NCBI GenBank assembly: GCA_018701395.1
Contig: JABIWU010000090.1
Location: forward strand, 62,001 to 126,000
Reading direction: 5' to 3'
DNA from: Phycisphaerae bacterium
GTDB lineage: Bacteria > Planctomycetota > Phycisphaerae > Phycisphaerales > SM1A02
DNA length: 64,000 nucleotides
Shown: positions 34,156 through 41,827 of the stretch, one piece after another
How the letters are laid out: every line of letters begins with the position of its first letter
Numbering within the stretch: the stretch's first letter is position 1
The notes under the pieces: model-generated
What the model saw: only the letters and a program-made list of their open reading frames with translations
Database searches by the model: none
Told to the model about the DNA's origin: nothing
Translations under genes and position numbers: made by a program

Positions 34156-35289
34156 ATGAGAACAGTAATTACAGGTCAAATCGGAATGGACAAGAAGCCC
34201 TACTTGGAAAAAGTATCGGATCTTGCCGGTGAACGTGGTAACAATATCAACGTCTTTAATGTGGGCAAAATGATGTATTCAGAGGGTCCGGATATTCGTG
34301 CTGGGCGCATTTTAGACTTGCCATTGAGCCGTTTGCATTCTCTTCGTCGTGCAGCAATTAAAGATATTGTTTCTGCTTCTACTCCGTTTGAAGAGCATCC
34401 AAATGTTGTTATGAATACGCACGCAACGTTTAGGTGGCGACATGGTTTGTTTCCTGCATTTGATTTTGATCAAATGGATGACTTTAATCCTAACTTATTT
34501 ATTTGCCTTGTTGATAATATTGAAGTTGTGCATGACAGGTTGCATGCAGAGCATGACATTGATGCGACTTTAAAAGATTGTATGGTTTGGCGCGAAGAAG
34601 AAATCCTTGCAACCGAACTTATGGCACAAGCATGTGGTTGTAGAAATTCTTTTTATGTTCTTAGCCGAGGTCGACATCAAGATACAACTGAAACTTGTTA
34701 TAGATTGATTGCGCGAAATAATTTGAAAAAAGTATATCCAAGTTTTCCGATGAGTCACGTTGTTGATATGCCGGATATTCTTGAAGAAATAGATCAATTT
34801 AGAGCAGCACTTGCTGAACATTTCATTTCATTCGACCCAGCAGATGTAGATGAAAAATTGTTACTTGATCGCGGTATTGAAGCTGCAAAAGAGGGCAAAG
34901 ATTGGATTGAAGTAGAGGCACACGCGTTTGGCGGTAAGCAGGGTGGCGACCCGATGCGCGTTTCGGTGCGTGAAATCCTAGACATTGCTGGCGACATTGA
35001 TGGCCAAATTTACATGCGCGATTTCAGATTGATTGACCAATCTGACATGATTGTTTCCCTCGTGCCAGAACTTCCAGGCGGAGTTCCTGGATTATCAAGC
35101 GGTGTTGAACGAGAATTGCAACACGCATGGGAGCACACAAAAGAAGTCTACGTTGTTTGGAAGCCGTCTAAGCCGCCTTCACCATTCATTACTGAAACGG
35201 CAACTAAAATATTTGCGTCAGTCGATGAAGCGTTGGATTATTTTTCTCAGCAGGGTTTCTTTGAAATGGCAAGTTTGTTCGGCAATTGA
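34156..35289 (+). CDS. P-loop kinase-like protein with deoxyribosyltransferase-like C-terminal domain
   Basis: A 377 aa protein I cannot name. Residues 1-20 begin with a beta strand and a P-loop-like turn TGQIGMDKKPYLEKV, where the usual GxxGxGKS/T is altered to GQIGMDKK. Residues 40-190 look like a nucleoside or adenylate kinase-type core (MNTHATFRWRHGLFPAFD, VWREEEILATELM). Residues about 283-345 read YMRDFRLIDQSDMIVSL then LSSGVERELQHAWEHTKEVYVV, which resembles the Rossmann-like nucleoside 2-deoxyribosyltransferase/DUF4406 pattern. Function unknown; the domain reading is my inference. The 3' 43 bases overlap truA convergently. Confidence 0.6.
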   Translation: MRTVITGQIGMDKKPYLEKVSDLAGERGNNINVFNVGKMMYSEGPDIRAGRILDLPLSRLHSLRRAAIKDIVSASTPFEEHPNVVMNTHATFRWRHGLFPAFDFDQMDDFNPNLFICLVDNIEVVHDRLHAEHDIDATLKDCMVWREEEILATELMAQACGCRNSFYVLSRGRHQDTTETCYRLIARNNLKKVYPSFPMSHVVDMPDILEEIDQFRAALAEHFISFDPADVDEKLLLDRGIEAAKEGKDWIEVEAHAFGGKQGGDPMRVSVREILDIAGDIDGQIYMRDFRLIDQSDMIVSLVPELPGGVPGLSSGVERELQHAWEHTKEVYVVWKPSKPPSPFITETATKIFASVDEALDYFSQQGFFEMASLFGN

Positions 35290-36053
35290 TCGTCAAACGC
35301 GACCCATTCAAGTGATAGGCCTTGTGCGGCCATCGTTTTCCCTGCGCGCCTCCGGTCGCAAGATGCAATTATTTCTGGGACTGATTCGGGGTTCGTGTAA
35401 CCTCTTCCAACTTCCAGAAGCGTGCCTGCGATTATCCGAACCATGTTCCAAAGAAAACCAGCACCAGCAACATCGATAGAAATACGCCAGTGGTCAGTTG
35501 CGTACACTTCACACTGATCAATACGGCGAACAGTCGTTTTTCTACCATGATTTAATTTTGTAAAGCCAGCGAAATCATGTTCACCCAAGAAGTGCTCAGC
35601 GGCTTCTTGCATTTTTTCGATATTTAGAGCGTACGCTGTGAACGCGAAGAATCGGCGGTCGAATAATGGTTTTCGTAATGGATTACTACAACCATGCGCA
35701 AGTTTATATTTGTATCCCTTGCTTGTGCAATGGTTGATTGGATTAAATGCATCATGCACAACATCGACATGCCTTACTTGTACATCGTTTGGTAACCATG
35801 AGTTGAAACCAAGGATTAATTTGTCAGGGTCAATACTGTTTGTTGCATCAAATGTAACGACTTGTCCTTGAGCATGAACACCGGAGTCGGTCCGAGATGC
35901 TCCGGTGAGTACGATTGGTTGTCGCATTACCTTTACAACGGCTTTTTCAAGTACGTCTTGAACAGTACGTAAATAGCGGTGCTCTGGATGCACCTGCTTT
36001 TGCCAACCATGAAACTCTGTTCCGTCGTATGCCACTATCATTCTGTATCGCAT
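35247..36053 (-). CDS. truA: tRNA pseudouridine(38-40) synthase TruA
   Basis: Makes pseudouridine at tRNA positions 38-40. Seen: MRYRMIVAYDGTEFHGWQKQ at the start, catalytic Asp in GASRTDSGVHAQGQVVTFD, KGYKYKLAHG and FLWNMVRIIAGTLLEVGRG. 268 aa, normal. The start is set by a TAAGAT hexamer 6 bases upstream (leaderless). Confidence 0.95.
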   Translation of the reverse strand: MRYRMIVAYDGTEFHGWQKQVHPEHRYLRTVQDVLEKAVVKVMRQPIVLTGASRTDSGVHAQGQVVTFDATNSIDPDKLILGFNSWLPNDVQVRHVDVVHDAFNPINHCTSKGYKYKLAHGCSNPLRKPLFDRRFFAFTAYALNIEKMQEAAEHFLGEHDFAGFTKLNHGRKTTVRRIDQCEVYATDHWRISIDVAGAGFLWNMVRIIAGTLLEVGRGYTNPESVPEIIASCDRRRAGKTMAAQGLSLEWVAFDDQLPNKLAISKKPC

Positions 36054-36065
36054 ATCCGTATCTTA
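36054..36065 (-). promoter_or_regulatory. Leaderless promoter of truA
   Basis: On the minus strand TAAGAT (36065-36060) is followed by exactly 6 bases and the truA ATG (36053-36051). No ribosome binding site. Confidence 0.5.
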
Positions 36066-36073
36066 ATACGTCA

Positions 36074-36133
36074 TAGGGTCTGGTACACCTGTACTTGGCA
36101 CATCTGTCTTAGGTACAGGTGCACCAGACCCTA
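36074..36133. repeat. Long inverted repeat built on GGTCTGGTRCACCTGTAC
   Basis: Arms 36074-36094 and 36113-36133 match as inverted repeats at 20 of 21 positions, separated by an 18-base loop. It sits between the divergent truA and bshB1-like starts and its right arm abuts the -10 of the latter. The core GGTCTGGTRCA/TGCACCAGACC recurs as a shorter palindrome at 45410-45433. Confidence 0.85.
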
Positions 36134-36145
36134 TAAAATACTCGG
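36124..36145 (+). promoter_or_regulatory. Leaderless promoter with CCAGACC element
   Basis: CCAGACC (36124-36130), which is also the end of the inverted repeat, precedes TAAAAT (36134-36139) by 3 bases; the ATG at 36146 follows after 6 bases. Confidence 0.55.
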
Positions 36146-36826
36146 ATGACACAAATACTCGTAGTTGGACCTCATCCGGATGATCAGGAACTTGGCATGG
36201 GTGGAACAATCGCCAAATTGGTCGACCAAGGGCACGATGTTTTACTTCTTGACATGACAAGTGGCGAGCCCACACCGCACGGCACACCCGAATTAAGAGC
36301 AAAAGAATCTGCTGTAGCTGCCGAGATTCTCGGCGTGAAGCGCGTATCGGTTAACCTTCCCAACAGATATGTCGAACATTCAATTCCTGCCCGCCATGCT
36401 GTTGCTGCAGTTATTCGCGAACACCAAGCTGAAATAGTTTTTACGCCATATTTTGAAGACGCACATCCAGACCACATTGCAACTACAAAAATAGTTGAAG
36501 ATGCTCGGTTTGATGCAAAATTAACAAAGATTGACTTGGCAGGCGACCCAATTTATCCTACTTGGTTGTTTTATTATTATTGCACCCATCTTCGAATCGT
36601 TCCAAACCCGAGTTTCTTAGTAGACACCACTGGCTTTGCGAAACAAAAAAGAGATTCGATAGTTGCATATGAATCACAATTTGTTATTCCAGAAAATAAT
36701 CGTCCGATTGTAGATTGGGTTGAAGCCCAAGATGCATATTTCGGAGGCCGATTACGAACAGAAACGGCAGAGCCGTTCTTTACTCGCGAACCAATTGGCT
36801 TAACGAATATTGACGGTTTGGTTTAA
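36146..36826 (+). CDS. PIG-L/LmbE-family deacetylase, BshB1-like
   Basis: Zinc-dependent N-acetylglucosaminyl deacetylase (226 aa). Seen: GPHPDDQELGMGGT (zinc His-Asp-Asp motif), LDMTSGEPTPHGTPELRAKES, the third zinc His in DAHPDHIATT. The TSGEPTPHGTPELR segment resembles BshB1 of bacillithiol synthesis (GlcNAc-malate deacetylase). BshA and BshC are not in the window, so the thiol assignment is tentative. Ends in a 4-base convergent overlap with dut. Confidence 0.82.
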   Translation: MTQILVVGPHPDDQELGMGGTIAKLVDQGHDVLLLDMTSGEPTPHGTPELRAKESAVAAEILGVKRVSVNLPNRYVEHSIPARHAVAAVIREHQAEIVFTPYFEDAHPDHIATTKIVEDARFDAKLTKIDLAGDPIYPTWLFYYYCTHLRIVPNPSFLVDTTGFAKQKRDSIVAYESQFVIPENNRPIVDWVEAQDAYFGGRLRTETAEPFFTREPIGLTNIDGLV

Positions 36827-37266
36827 CTTCCAGTCGAACCAAACCCACCTGCGCCACGAATCGTATCGTCGAGATCTTCGACAACTTCATAAGTTGCTTG
36901 CACAACTGGCGCAATTATCATTTGCGCAATTCGCATATTCGGTTCAACGATGAACAGTTCTTTGCCGTGATTAATGAGTGGTATGCAACATTCTCCACGG
37001 TAATCTGCATCAATCGTCCCAGGCGCATTTGGTAATGTAACACCGAACTTTGAAGCAAGGCCACTTCGAGGTCGAACTTGTGCTTCGTAATGATCGGGTA
37101 ATGCCATTGCAAAACCCAAAGGGATCATCTCAATTGCTCCGGGAGCAATAGGTATGTTTTCAGAATTGGCTGCATGTAAGTCCATCCCAGCGGCAAGTTT
37201 TGATTGGTAGCACGGGACCATCGCTGTTTCTCGAAGTTTTTTATATTTCACTTTGACTTGGTGCAT
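36823..37266 (-). CDS. dut: dUTP diphosphatase
   Basis: Hydrolyses dUTP to dUMP, keeping uracil out of DNA. All five trimeric-dUTPase motifs are visible: AAGMDLHA, RPRSGLA, GTIDADYRGE, RIAQMI and RGAGGFGSTG. 147 aa. The start at 37266 (MHQVKV) is fixed by TACAAT placed 6 bases upstream; the frame extends to 37323 but that part overlaps the divergent gene's start and has no match. Confidence 0.95.
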   Translation of the reverse strand: MHQVKVKYKKLRETAMVPCYQSKLAAGMDLHAANSENIPIAPGAIEMIPLGFAMALPDHYEAQVRPRSGLASKFGVTLPNAPGTIDADYRGECCIPLINHGKELFIVEPNMRIAQMIIAPVVQATYEVVEDLDDTIRGAGGFGSTGS

Positions 37267-37278
37267 GTGAACATTGTA
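37267..37278 (-). promoter_or_regulatory. Leaderless promoter of dut
   Basis: Minus-strand TACAAT (37278-37273), 6 bases, then the dut ATG (37266-37264). No ribosome binding site. Confidence 0.55.
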
Positions 37279-37294
37279 ATTGACGAAGGCGTAT

Positions 37295-37897
37295 ATGATG
37301 CAAGAGATGGAACACGAACACATACCAAATTGGGCAATTCATCGTCGGCTCTACGTATGGGTATTGAGTTTTGCAGCAAAATCAACAGCGCCATTTGTCT
37401 TATTTGGCATCGCTTTTGTTGAAGCATTCATGCCATTTGTTCCTCCAGACGCGTTGCTCATCCCGATGTGTCTTGAACAAAGGCGTAAATCTGGACTTTT
37501 CGCCATGCTTGCAGTTCTGGGAAGCGTGGCAGGCGCGATGGTTGGATATTTTATTATTGCTTCAATAATCTCAAGTGGTGCGGGTTGGTTTATTGGCCAA
37601 GAGCAAATTCAACCAATGGTTGATGAATTTGAAGTTCGTGGACAACTCTGGGTTTTTGTTGCAGCGCTGACGCCTGTTCCGTTTTTTCTCTTAACGGCAG
37701 CTGCGGGTGTAGCGAAATTGAACTTTGGTCTATTTCTTGCCGCGTGTATTGTTGGTCGAACAATTCGATACGGACTCGAAGCAGCGATCGTTTGGTGGAT
37801 CGGCGAGAGAGCAAAAACATTCATTGAAAAATGGTTTAATCTCGTGACGATTATCGCTTGTTTGATAGTCGCCGCTTCTTGGTGGGCATTGTGGTAA
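37295..37897 (+). CDS. YqaA/VTT-domain (SNARE-associated, DedA-like) membrane protein
   Basis: A 200 aa polytopic protein. Seen: LFGIAFVEAFMPFVPPDALLIPMCL near residue 40 and RGQLWVFVAALTPVPFFLLTAAAGVAKLNFGLFL later, matching the VTT fold and its re-entrant Pro-rich loop. This is the YqaA branch rather than classic DedA (a DedA protein is at 33455). ATG 37295 is preferred because GAAGG lies 5 bases upstream; ATG 37298 and 37307 are alternatives. Confidence 0.8.
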   Translation: MMQEMEHEHIPNWAIHRRLYVWVLSFAAKSTAPFVLFGIAFVEAFMPFVPPDALLIPMCLEQRRKSGLFAMLAVLGSVAGAMVGYFIIASIISSGAGWFIGQEQIQPMVDEFEVRGQLWVFVAALTPVPFFLLTAAAGVAKLNFGLFLAACIVGRTIRYGLEAAIVWWIGERAKTFIEKWFNLVTIIACLIVAASWWALW

Positions 37898-37898
37898 A

Positions 37899-38960
37899 TT
37901 AACCGCCGATTGTGCTCATAGTTTTTTCTGGGCGCTTGAAATCGTCTCGATCCATGCCGTGCCCAGCAGATTTCGCCCAGACTGCATCTTGAAAAAATGT
38001 TCTCAACTTGTCATCGCTAGCGCCACTACGAAGTAGCGAGCGGATGCACCATTCATCATCACTAAATAAGCACGGCCGAACAGTCCCGTCTGCCATGATA
38101 CGCATGCGATCGCAACCATGGCAAAAAGATTCAGAAACAGAAGCGATGAAACCGATTCGACCACCACCGGAGGTAAATCGATAGTTCATAGAGGTACTCG
38201 AAGGCGAATCGCCTTCTTTTATGAGCGTGTGTTCTTTCTCGATGCGGTGCTTCATTTCATTAGCAGTGACAACGTCCTCGCGTTTCCATGTATGCCCTGC
38301 GTCAAGTGCCATAAACTCAATGAGCCGCATGTCGATTTCGTGGTCTTTTGCAAATTGTGCAAAGTCTGCAACTTCATCATCGTTCACGCCTCGCAAAATG
38401 ACAGCATTCACCTTGACGGGCGAAAGCCCGACATCACTTGCAATATCGATTGAAGCGATGACATTTTTCAGCGTTGTGTGCGACCGTGTAATTGCATCTT
38501 TTCGACTTGGTTTCAACGTGTCTAAGCTAACGGTTACACGATGTAAGCCGGAATCTTTCCACAACCGAGCCTTTTCACGTGTTAGGGTTGAACCATTTGT
38601 GGTGAGGGCGATATCTCGCAAGCCCATTTTTCCTACTCGTTGAATGAATTCGTCAAGTTTTGGAAAGAGGGTTGGCTCTCCGCCGGTGATTCGAAGTTTG
38701 TCTATTCCAAGGGACATTGCAACTTCAACAATGTGAACATATTCGTCAACGGTTAACAAATCCATTTTTGGCAAATACTTTACATCTGGCCCCATGCAAT
38801 ACACGCACCGAAAATTACACCGGTCTGTTACAGATAAACGCAAATCTTTGATTTGTCGCCCATGTGAATCTAATAGTTTTCCAACTTGCAGGGCTTCAGG
38901 CGGTGCGGATGTCGGCGAGTCAATATCCAAAAGTGTAAGTGAAACATTCACGGTTGACAT
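37899..38960 (-). CDS. moaA: GTP 3',8-cyclase MoaA
   Basis: Radical-SAM enzyme for the first step of molybdenum cofactor synthesis. Seen: N-terminal CNFRCVYC (CxxxCxxC), LRITGGEPTLFP, and the second-cluster cysteines CHGCDRMRIMADGTVRPC; the protein ends TIGG, the required Gly-Gly tail. 353 aa from ATG 38960. A TATAAT hexamer overlaps that ATG and lies 7 bases before an in-frame GTG (38951), so the true start may be the GTG. No other moa genes are in the window. Confidence 0.94.
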   Translation of the reverse strand: MSTVNVSLTLLDIDSPTSAPPEALQVGKLLDSHGRQIKDLRLSVTDRCNFRCVYCMGPDVKYLPKMDLLTVDEYVHIVEVAMSLGIDKLRITGGEPTLFPKLDEFIQRVGKMGLRDIALTTNGSTLTREKARLWKDSGLHRVTVSLDTLKPSRKDAITRSHTTLKNVIASIDIASDVGLSPVKVNAVILRGVNDDEVADFAQFAKDHEIDMRLIEFMALDAGHTWKREDVVTANEMKHRIEKEHTLIKEGDSPSSTSMNYRFTSGGGRIGFIASVSESFCHGCDRMRIMADGTVRPCLFSDDEWCIRSLLRSGASDDKLRTFFQDAVWAKSAGHGMDRDDFKRPEKTMSTIGG

Positions 38961-38964
38961 TATA
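38952..38964 (-). promoter_or_regulatory. -10 box (TATAAT) overlapping the annotated moaA start
   Basis: Minus-strand TATAAT (38964-38959) shares its end with ATG 38960. Exactly 7 bases downstream is an in-frame GTG (38951), which would make a leaderless GTG-start message lacking the first three residues. Confidence 0.45.
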
Positions 38965-39009
38965 CCTGTAAAAAGCGAACGAAATTCCGCAGTTGTTTTT
39001 GGATGTTGT

Positions 39010-39021
39010 AATTATCGAGAT
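39010..39021 (+). promoter_or_regulatory. Leaderless promoter of the beta-helix protein gene
   Basis: AATTAT (39010-39015), preceded by TGTA, then 6 bases and ATG 39022. Weaker hexamer than the others in the window. Confidence 0.35.
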
Positions 39022-39813
39022 ATGCTCCCTCGAATGAAAATATACCTAGTATCATTGTGTTTTTCTTCAGTCGTAATCGCGGGTGACTATTGGTATGTTC
39101 CAAGAGATTGCGAAACTATTCAAGCTGCTATTGATGTAGCAAACGATGGTGATGAAATTGTAGTGTCGCGTGGAGTTTGGAAAGAAACCATCCAACTCGC
39201 TTCCAAGCGTGTGTATCTTCGAAGTGAGGATGGGGCTGAAGAAACTGTAATTCAGGGGAATCAAACGGGGGCGGTTGTTTTATGCACCGCGAATGCAAAC
39301 AGCACAATTGAGGGGTTTACGATTCGCGGAGGCAAATCCGATCTTGGTGGCGGGATATTTATTGAAGATTCTTCGACTTTGTTTCGTCTTTGCATGATTG
39401 AGTTTAATACAGCAAGACAGGGAGGAGGAGTGTATGTTCGAAATGGCACCCCAATTTTTTACCAGTGCGTTTTTTCTTTCAACGAAGCAGAAGATGGAGA
39501 TGGAATTTGGAGTAAAAACGCAAGGCCAGAATTAACTGCATGCATTTTTGCAGGGGATGCAATTGGTTGGGAGAGTGGCGAGTTGGTTACGGTGCGAGAT
39601 ACCAACAGCCCAGCGGGTGCATGTTGTATTCGTGATATATGTATTCAAACAGCGTCTGTTGCATGTTGGGAAGCAGGTGGACTGTATCGCGGCGAAAATG
39701 CAACTTGCTTAGATGCATGTGATCCCATTTGTGACGAGGATGTCACAGGCGACGGTGTTGTGAACCTAACAGATGTTTTACGCGTCATTTCCGCTTTTGG
39801 GTTCTGTCCTTGA
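39022..39813 (+). CDS. Secreted right-handed beta-helix protein with dockerin-like C-terminal segment
   Basis: A 263 aa exported protein. Seen: signal peptide (MKIYLVSLCFSSVVIAG), then pectate-lyase-like repeats (CETIQAAIDVANDGDEIVVS, ANSTIEGFTIRGGKSDLGGG, CMIEFNTARQGGGVYVRN) forming a parallel beta-helix at about residues 25-190. A Cys-rich GACC...C...C segment (PAGACCIRDICIQTASVACW) follows, then a Ca-binding dockerin-like loop DVTGDGVVNLTDVLRVISAFG and terminal CP. These last two modules recur at the ends of secreted Phycisphaerae proteins. Substrate or role unknown. The frame runs open upstream through moaA, but the signal peptide fixes the start. Ends inside the convergent sufT. Confidence 0.78.
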   Translation: MLPRMKIYLVSLCFSSVVIAGDYWYVPRDCETIQAAIDVANDGDEIVVSRGVWKETIQLASKRVYLRSEDGAEETVIQGNQTGAVVLCTANANSTIEGFTIRGGKSDLGGGIFIEDSSTLFRLCMIEFNTARQGGGVYVRNGTPIFYQCVFSFNEAEDGDGIWSKNARPELTACIFAGDAIGWESGELVTVRDTNSPAGACCIRDICIQTASVACWEAGGLYRGENATCLDACDPICDEDVTGDGVVNLTDVLRVISAFGFCP

Positions 39814-40173
39814 AATCGTAATTCCAGTTGTGTTCGCATCGATTTTTGCAAGCATATGATTAATGTCAATGTCCATCAACTCAAGGACCGATTTCCCTCG
39901 CTTCGATAAATCCGCCACTGTCCAAGGCGGTTCCCATACAAGTTCTACTTTAACATTGGTAACACCATCAACCATTGAAACAACTTCAAATACTTGGGTT
40001 GGCATTAAGTCGGCAACTGGGCAGTTTGGTGTTGTGAGTGTCATAGAAATGTGCACAGCACCATTTTCAATGTCAAGTTTTCGAATTAATCCAAGGTCAT
40101 AAATGTTAATTGGCAGTTCTGGGTCTTTTACCGTTTTTATTGCGGCGATGATTTGTTCTTGCAATTCGCTCAT
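39778..40173 (-). CDS. sufT: SufT/MIP18-family Fe-S assembly protein (DUF59)
   Basis: A 131 aa protein of the DUF59/PaaD family that helps mature Fe-S proteins. Seen: VKDPELPINIYDLGLI, then LTTPNCPVADLMPTQV with the conserved Cys, and VKVELVWEPPW. Last gene of the suf run; ATGA overlap with sufU. Its end overlaps the convergent beta-helix gene by 36 bases. Confidence 0.9.
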   Translation of the reverse strand: MSELQEQIIAAIKTVKDPELPINIYDLGLIRKLDIENGAVHISMTLTTPNCPVADLMPTQVFEVVSMVDGVTNVKVELVWEPPWTVADLSKRGKSVLELMDIDINHMLAKIDANTTGITISRTEPKSGNDA

Positions 40174-40610
40174 TCGGTTGTCACATCTTCTACGCCATCA
40201 AGGGCGGCGATAACGGTGTGCCATGCGAGAGTTGCACATTTGACACGCATTGGAAATTCTCGAACTCCTGAAAACACAGCTAATTTATTAGGCAAGTTGT
40301 CAGAGGTTCCTTCGCCAGCGACGAGTTCATGAAACATTTTGAATATTTTTTTTGCTTCTTCAACAGATTTGCCAATGAGTACTTCAGCCATCAAGTCTGC
40401 AGATGCGGTTGAGATTGCACACCCTTCGCCATCAAATTTCACACTTTCAATTATTCTATTTTGAAGTTGAACGGTGACAACAATTTTGTCGCCACACAAC
40501 GGATTATTTCCAGTGCCAATACAATCGCACGGGTTGGCTTTGCCACGATGCCGCGGGTTTTTCGCGTGGTCGGTAACCATCTCTAAATACAATTCTCGTA
40601 AATCAGACAT
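40170..40610 (-). CDS. sufU: Fe-S scaffold / sulfur-transfer protein SufU
   Basis: A 146 aa IscU-fold protein that accepts sulfur from SufS. Seen: three conserved cysteines, NNPLCGDKI, FDGEGCAIS and RVKCATLAW, and the SufU-type insertion between the second and third Cys. DHAKNPRHRG is the family's early motif. It shares one base with the sufS stop. Confidence 0.93.
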   Translation of the reverse strand: MSDLRELYLEMVTDHAKNPRHRGKANPCDCIGTGNNPLCGDKIVVTVQLQNRIIESVKFDGEGCAISTASADLMAEVLIGKSVEEAKKIFKMFHELVAGEGTSDNLPNKLAVFSGVREFPMRVKCATLAWHTVIAALDGVEDVTTE

Positions 40611-41827
40611 TACCCGAGCATCCTTATTGCTTCTTGCACTGCGCTTCCAAGATGATCAAGGTCTTTTCTCGTGTTGTAGACGCAAATCGATGCGCGACAG
40701 GTCGCGGATAGATTAAATCTACGCATGAGTGGTTCAGCGCAGTGATTACCGGTGCGAATCGCAACGCCTTCGTGATCCAAAATAGTTCCAACATCATGCG
40801 GGTGGACGCCGGCAACTGTGAACGCAATAACACCTGCGTTGTGTTCTGATGCGCCAATAAGTGTAACGCCTTCAATAGAACGTAAAACATCTCGGCCATA
40901 CGCAAGGAGTTCTTGTTCTTGTTGAATCATCGTGTCGTAACCAAATGATTCAATCCATTTCACCGCTGCGCCAAGTCCAATGGCACCAGCAATATTAGGT
41001 GTGCCCGCTTCAAATTTGAACGGCACATTGTTCCAAGTTGTTTCTTCGAACGAGACAGACAAAATCATATCCCCGCCCCCTTGCCATGGTTCCATTTCTT
41101 CAAGCAAAGCATGTTTTCCGTAAAGACAGCCGATGCCGGTTGGTCCAAACATTTTATGACCCGAGGTTGCGTAAAAATCGCAATCCACATCAGACATAGA
41201 AACTGGAATATGACCAACTGCTTGTGCTCCATCAACGACTGAAATTGCGCCAACTTCACGAGCTAGAGCACACATTTCTCTAATTGGGTTTATTGTGCCA
41301 ATGGCATTTGAAACATGTGCAAAGGCAACAATAGTCGTATCTTCAGTGAGCAATTCTTTGAATGAATCTATATTTAATGATCCGTCATCATTGACTTTCG
41401 CAACTTTCAATGATGCGCCAGTTTGTTCGCAGACAAGTTGCCACGGAACGATGTTGGAGTGGTGCTCCATTTCGGTAATTAAAATTTCATCGCCTACAGA
41501 AAGTATCGGTCTGGCAAATGCCTGTGCTACTAAGTTGATTGCTTCGGTTGCACCGCGTACGAAGATGATTTCTTCTTTACGGCTCGCCTGAAGTAAGTTA
41601 GCAACACTTTGGCGAGCATTTTCATATGCCGTTGTTGCTCGCATCGAAAGTGTATGCACGCCTCGGTGGATGTTGGCGTTGTCATGTTCGTAATAGGATG
41701 TAATAGCATCTATGACACATTGCGGTTTTTGAGTGGTCGCTGCAGAATCAAGATAGACCAATCGCTTGTCACCAATTGTTTGGTGCAATGCTGGAAATGA
41801 ATCCGCAATAATCTGAGTGTTACTCAT
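40610..41827 (-). CDS. sufS: Cysteine desulfurase SufS
   Basis: PLP enzyme that releases sulfur from cysteine for Fe-S assembly. Seen: YLDSAATTQKP, TEMEHHSNIVPWQ, PLP Lys in YATSGHKMFGPTGIG, and the catalytic-Cys loop RTGNHCAEPLMRRF near residue 360 (SufS/group II type). 405 aa, normal. Confidence 0.95.
   Translation of the reverse strand: MSNTQIIADSFPALHQTIGDKRLVYLDSAATTQKPQCVIDAITSYYEHDNANIHRGVHTLSMRATTAYENARQSVANLLQASRKEEIIFVRGATEAINLVAQAFARPILSVGDEILITEMEHHSNIVPWQLVCEQTGASLKVAKVNDDGSLNIDSFKELLTEDTTIVAFAHVSNAIGTINPIREMCALAREVGAISVVDGAQAVGHIPVSMSDVDCDFYATSGHKMFGPTGIGCLYGKHALLEEMEPWQGGGDMILSVSFEETTWNNVPFKFEAGTPNIAGAIGLGAAVKWIESFGYDTMIQQEQELLAYGRDVLRSIEGVTLIGASEHNAGVIAFTVAGVHPHDVGTILDHEGVAIRTGNHCAEPLMRRFNLSATCRASICVYNTRKDLDHLGSAVQEAIRMLG

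Noticed and set aside
38794-39021. Upstream extension of the beta-helix protein
   Set aside because: It lies antisense in moaA and precedes a clear signal peptide that must be N-terminal.
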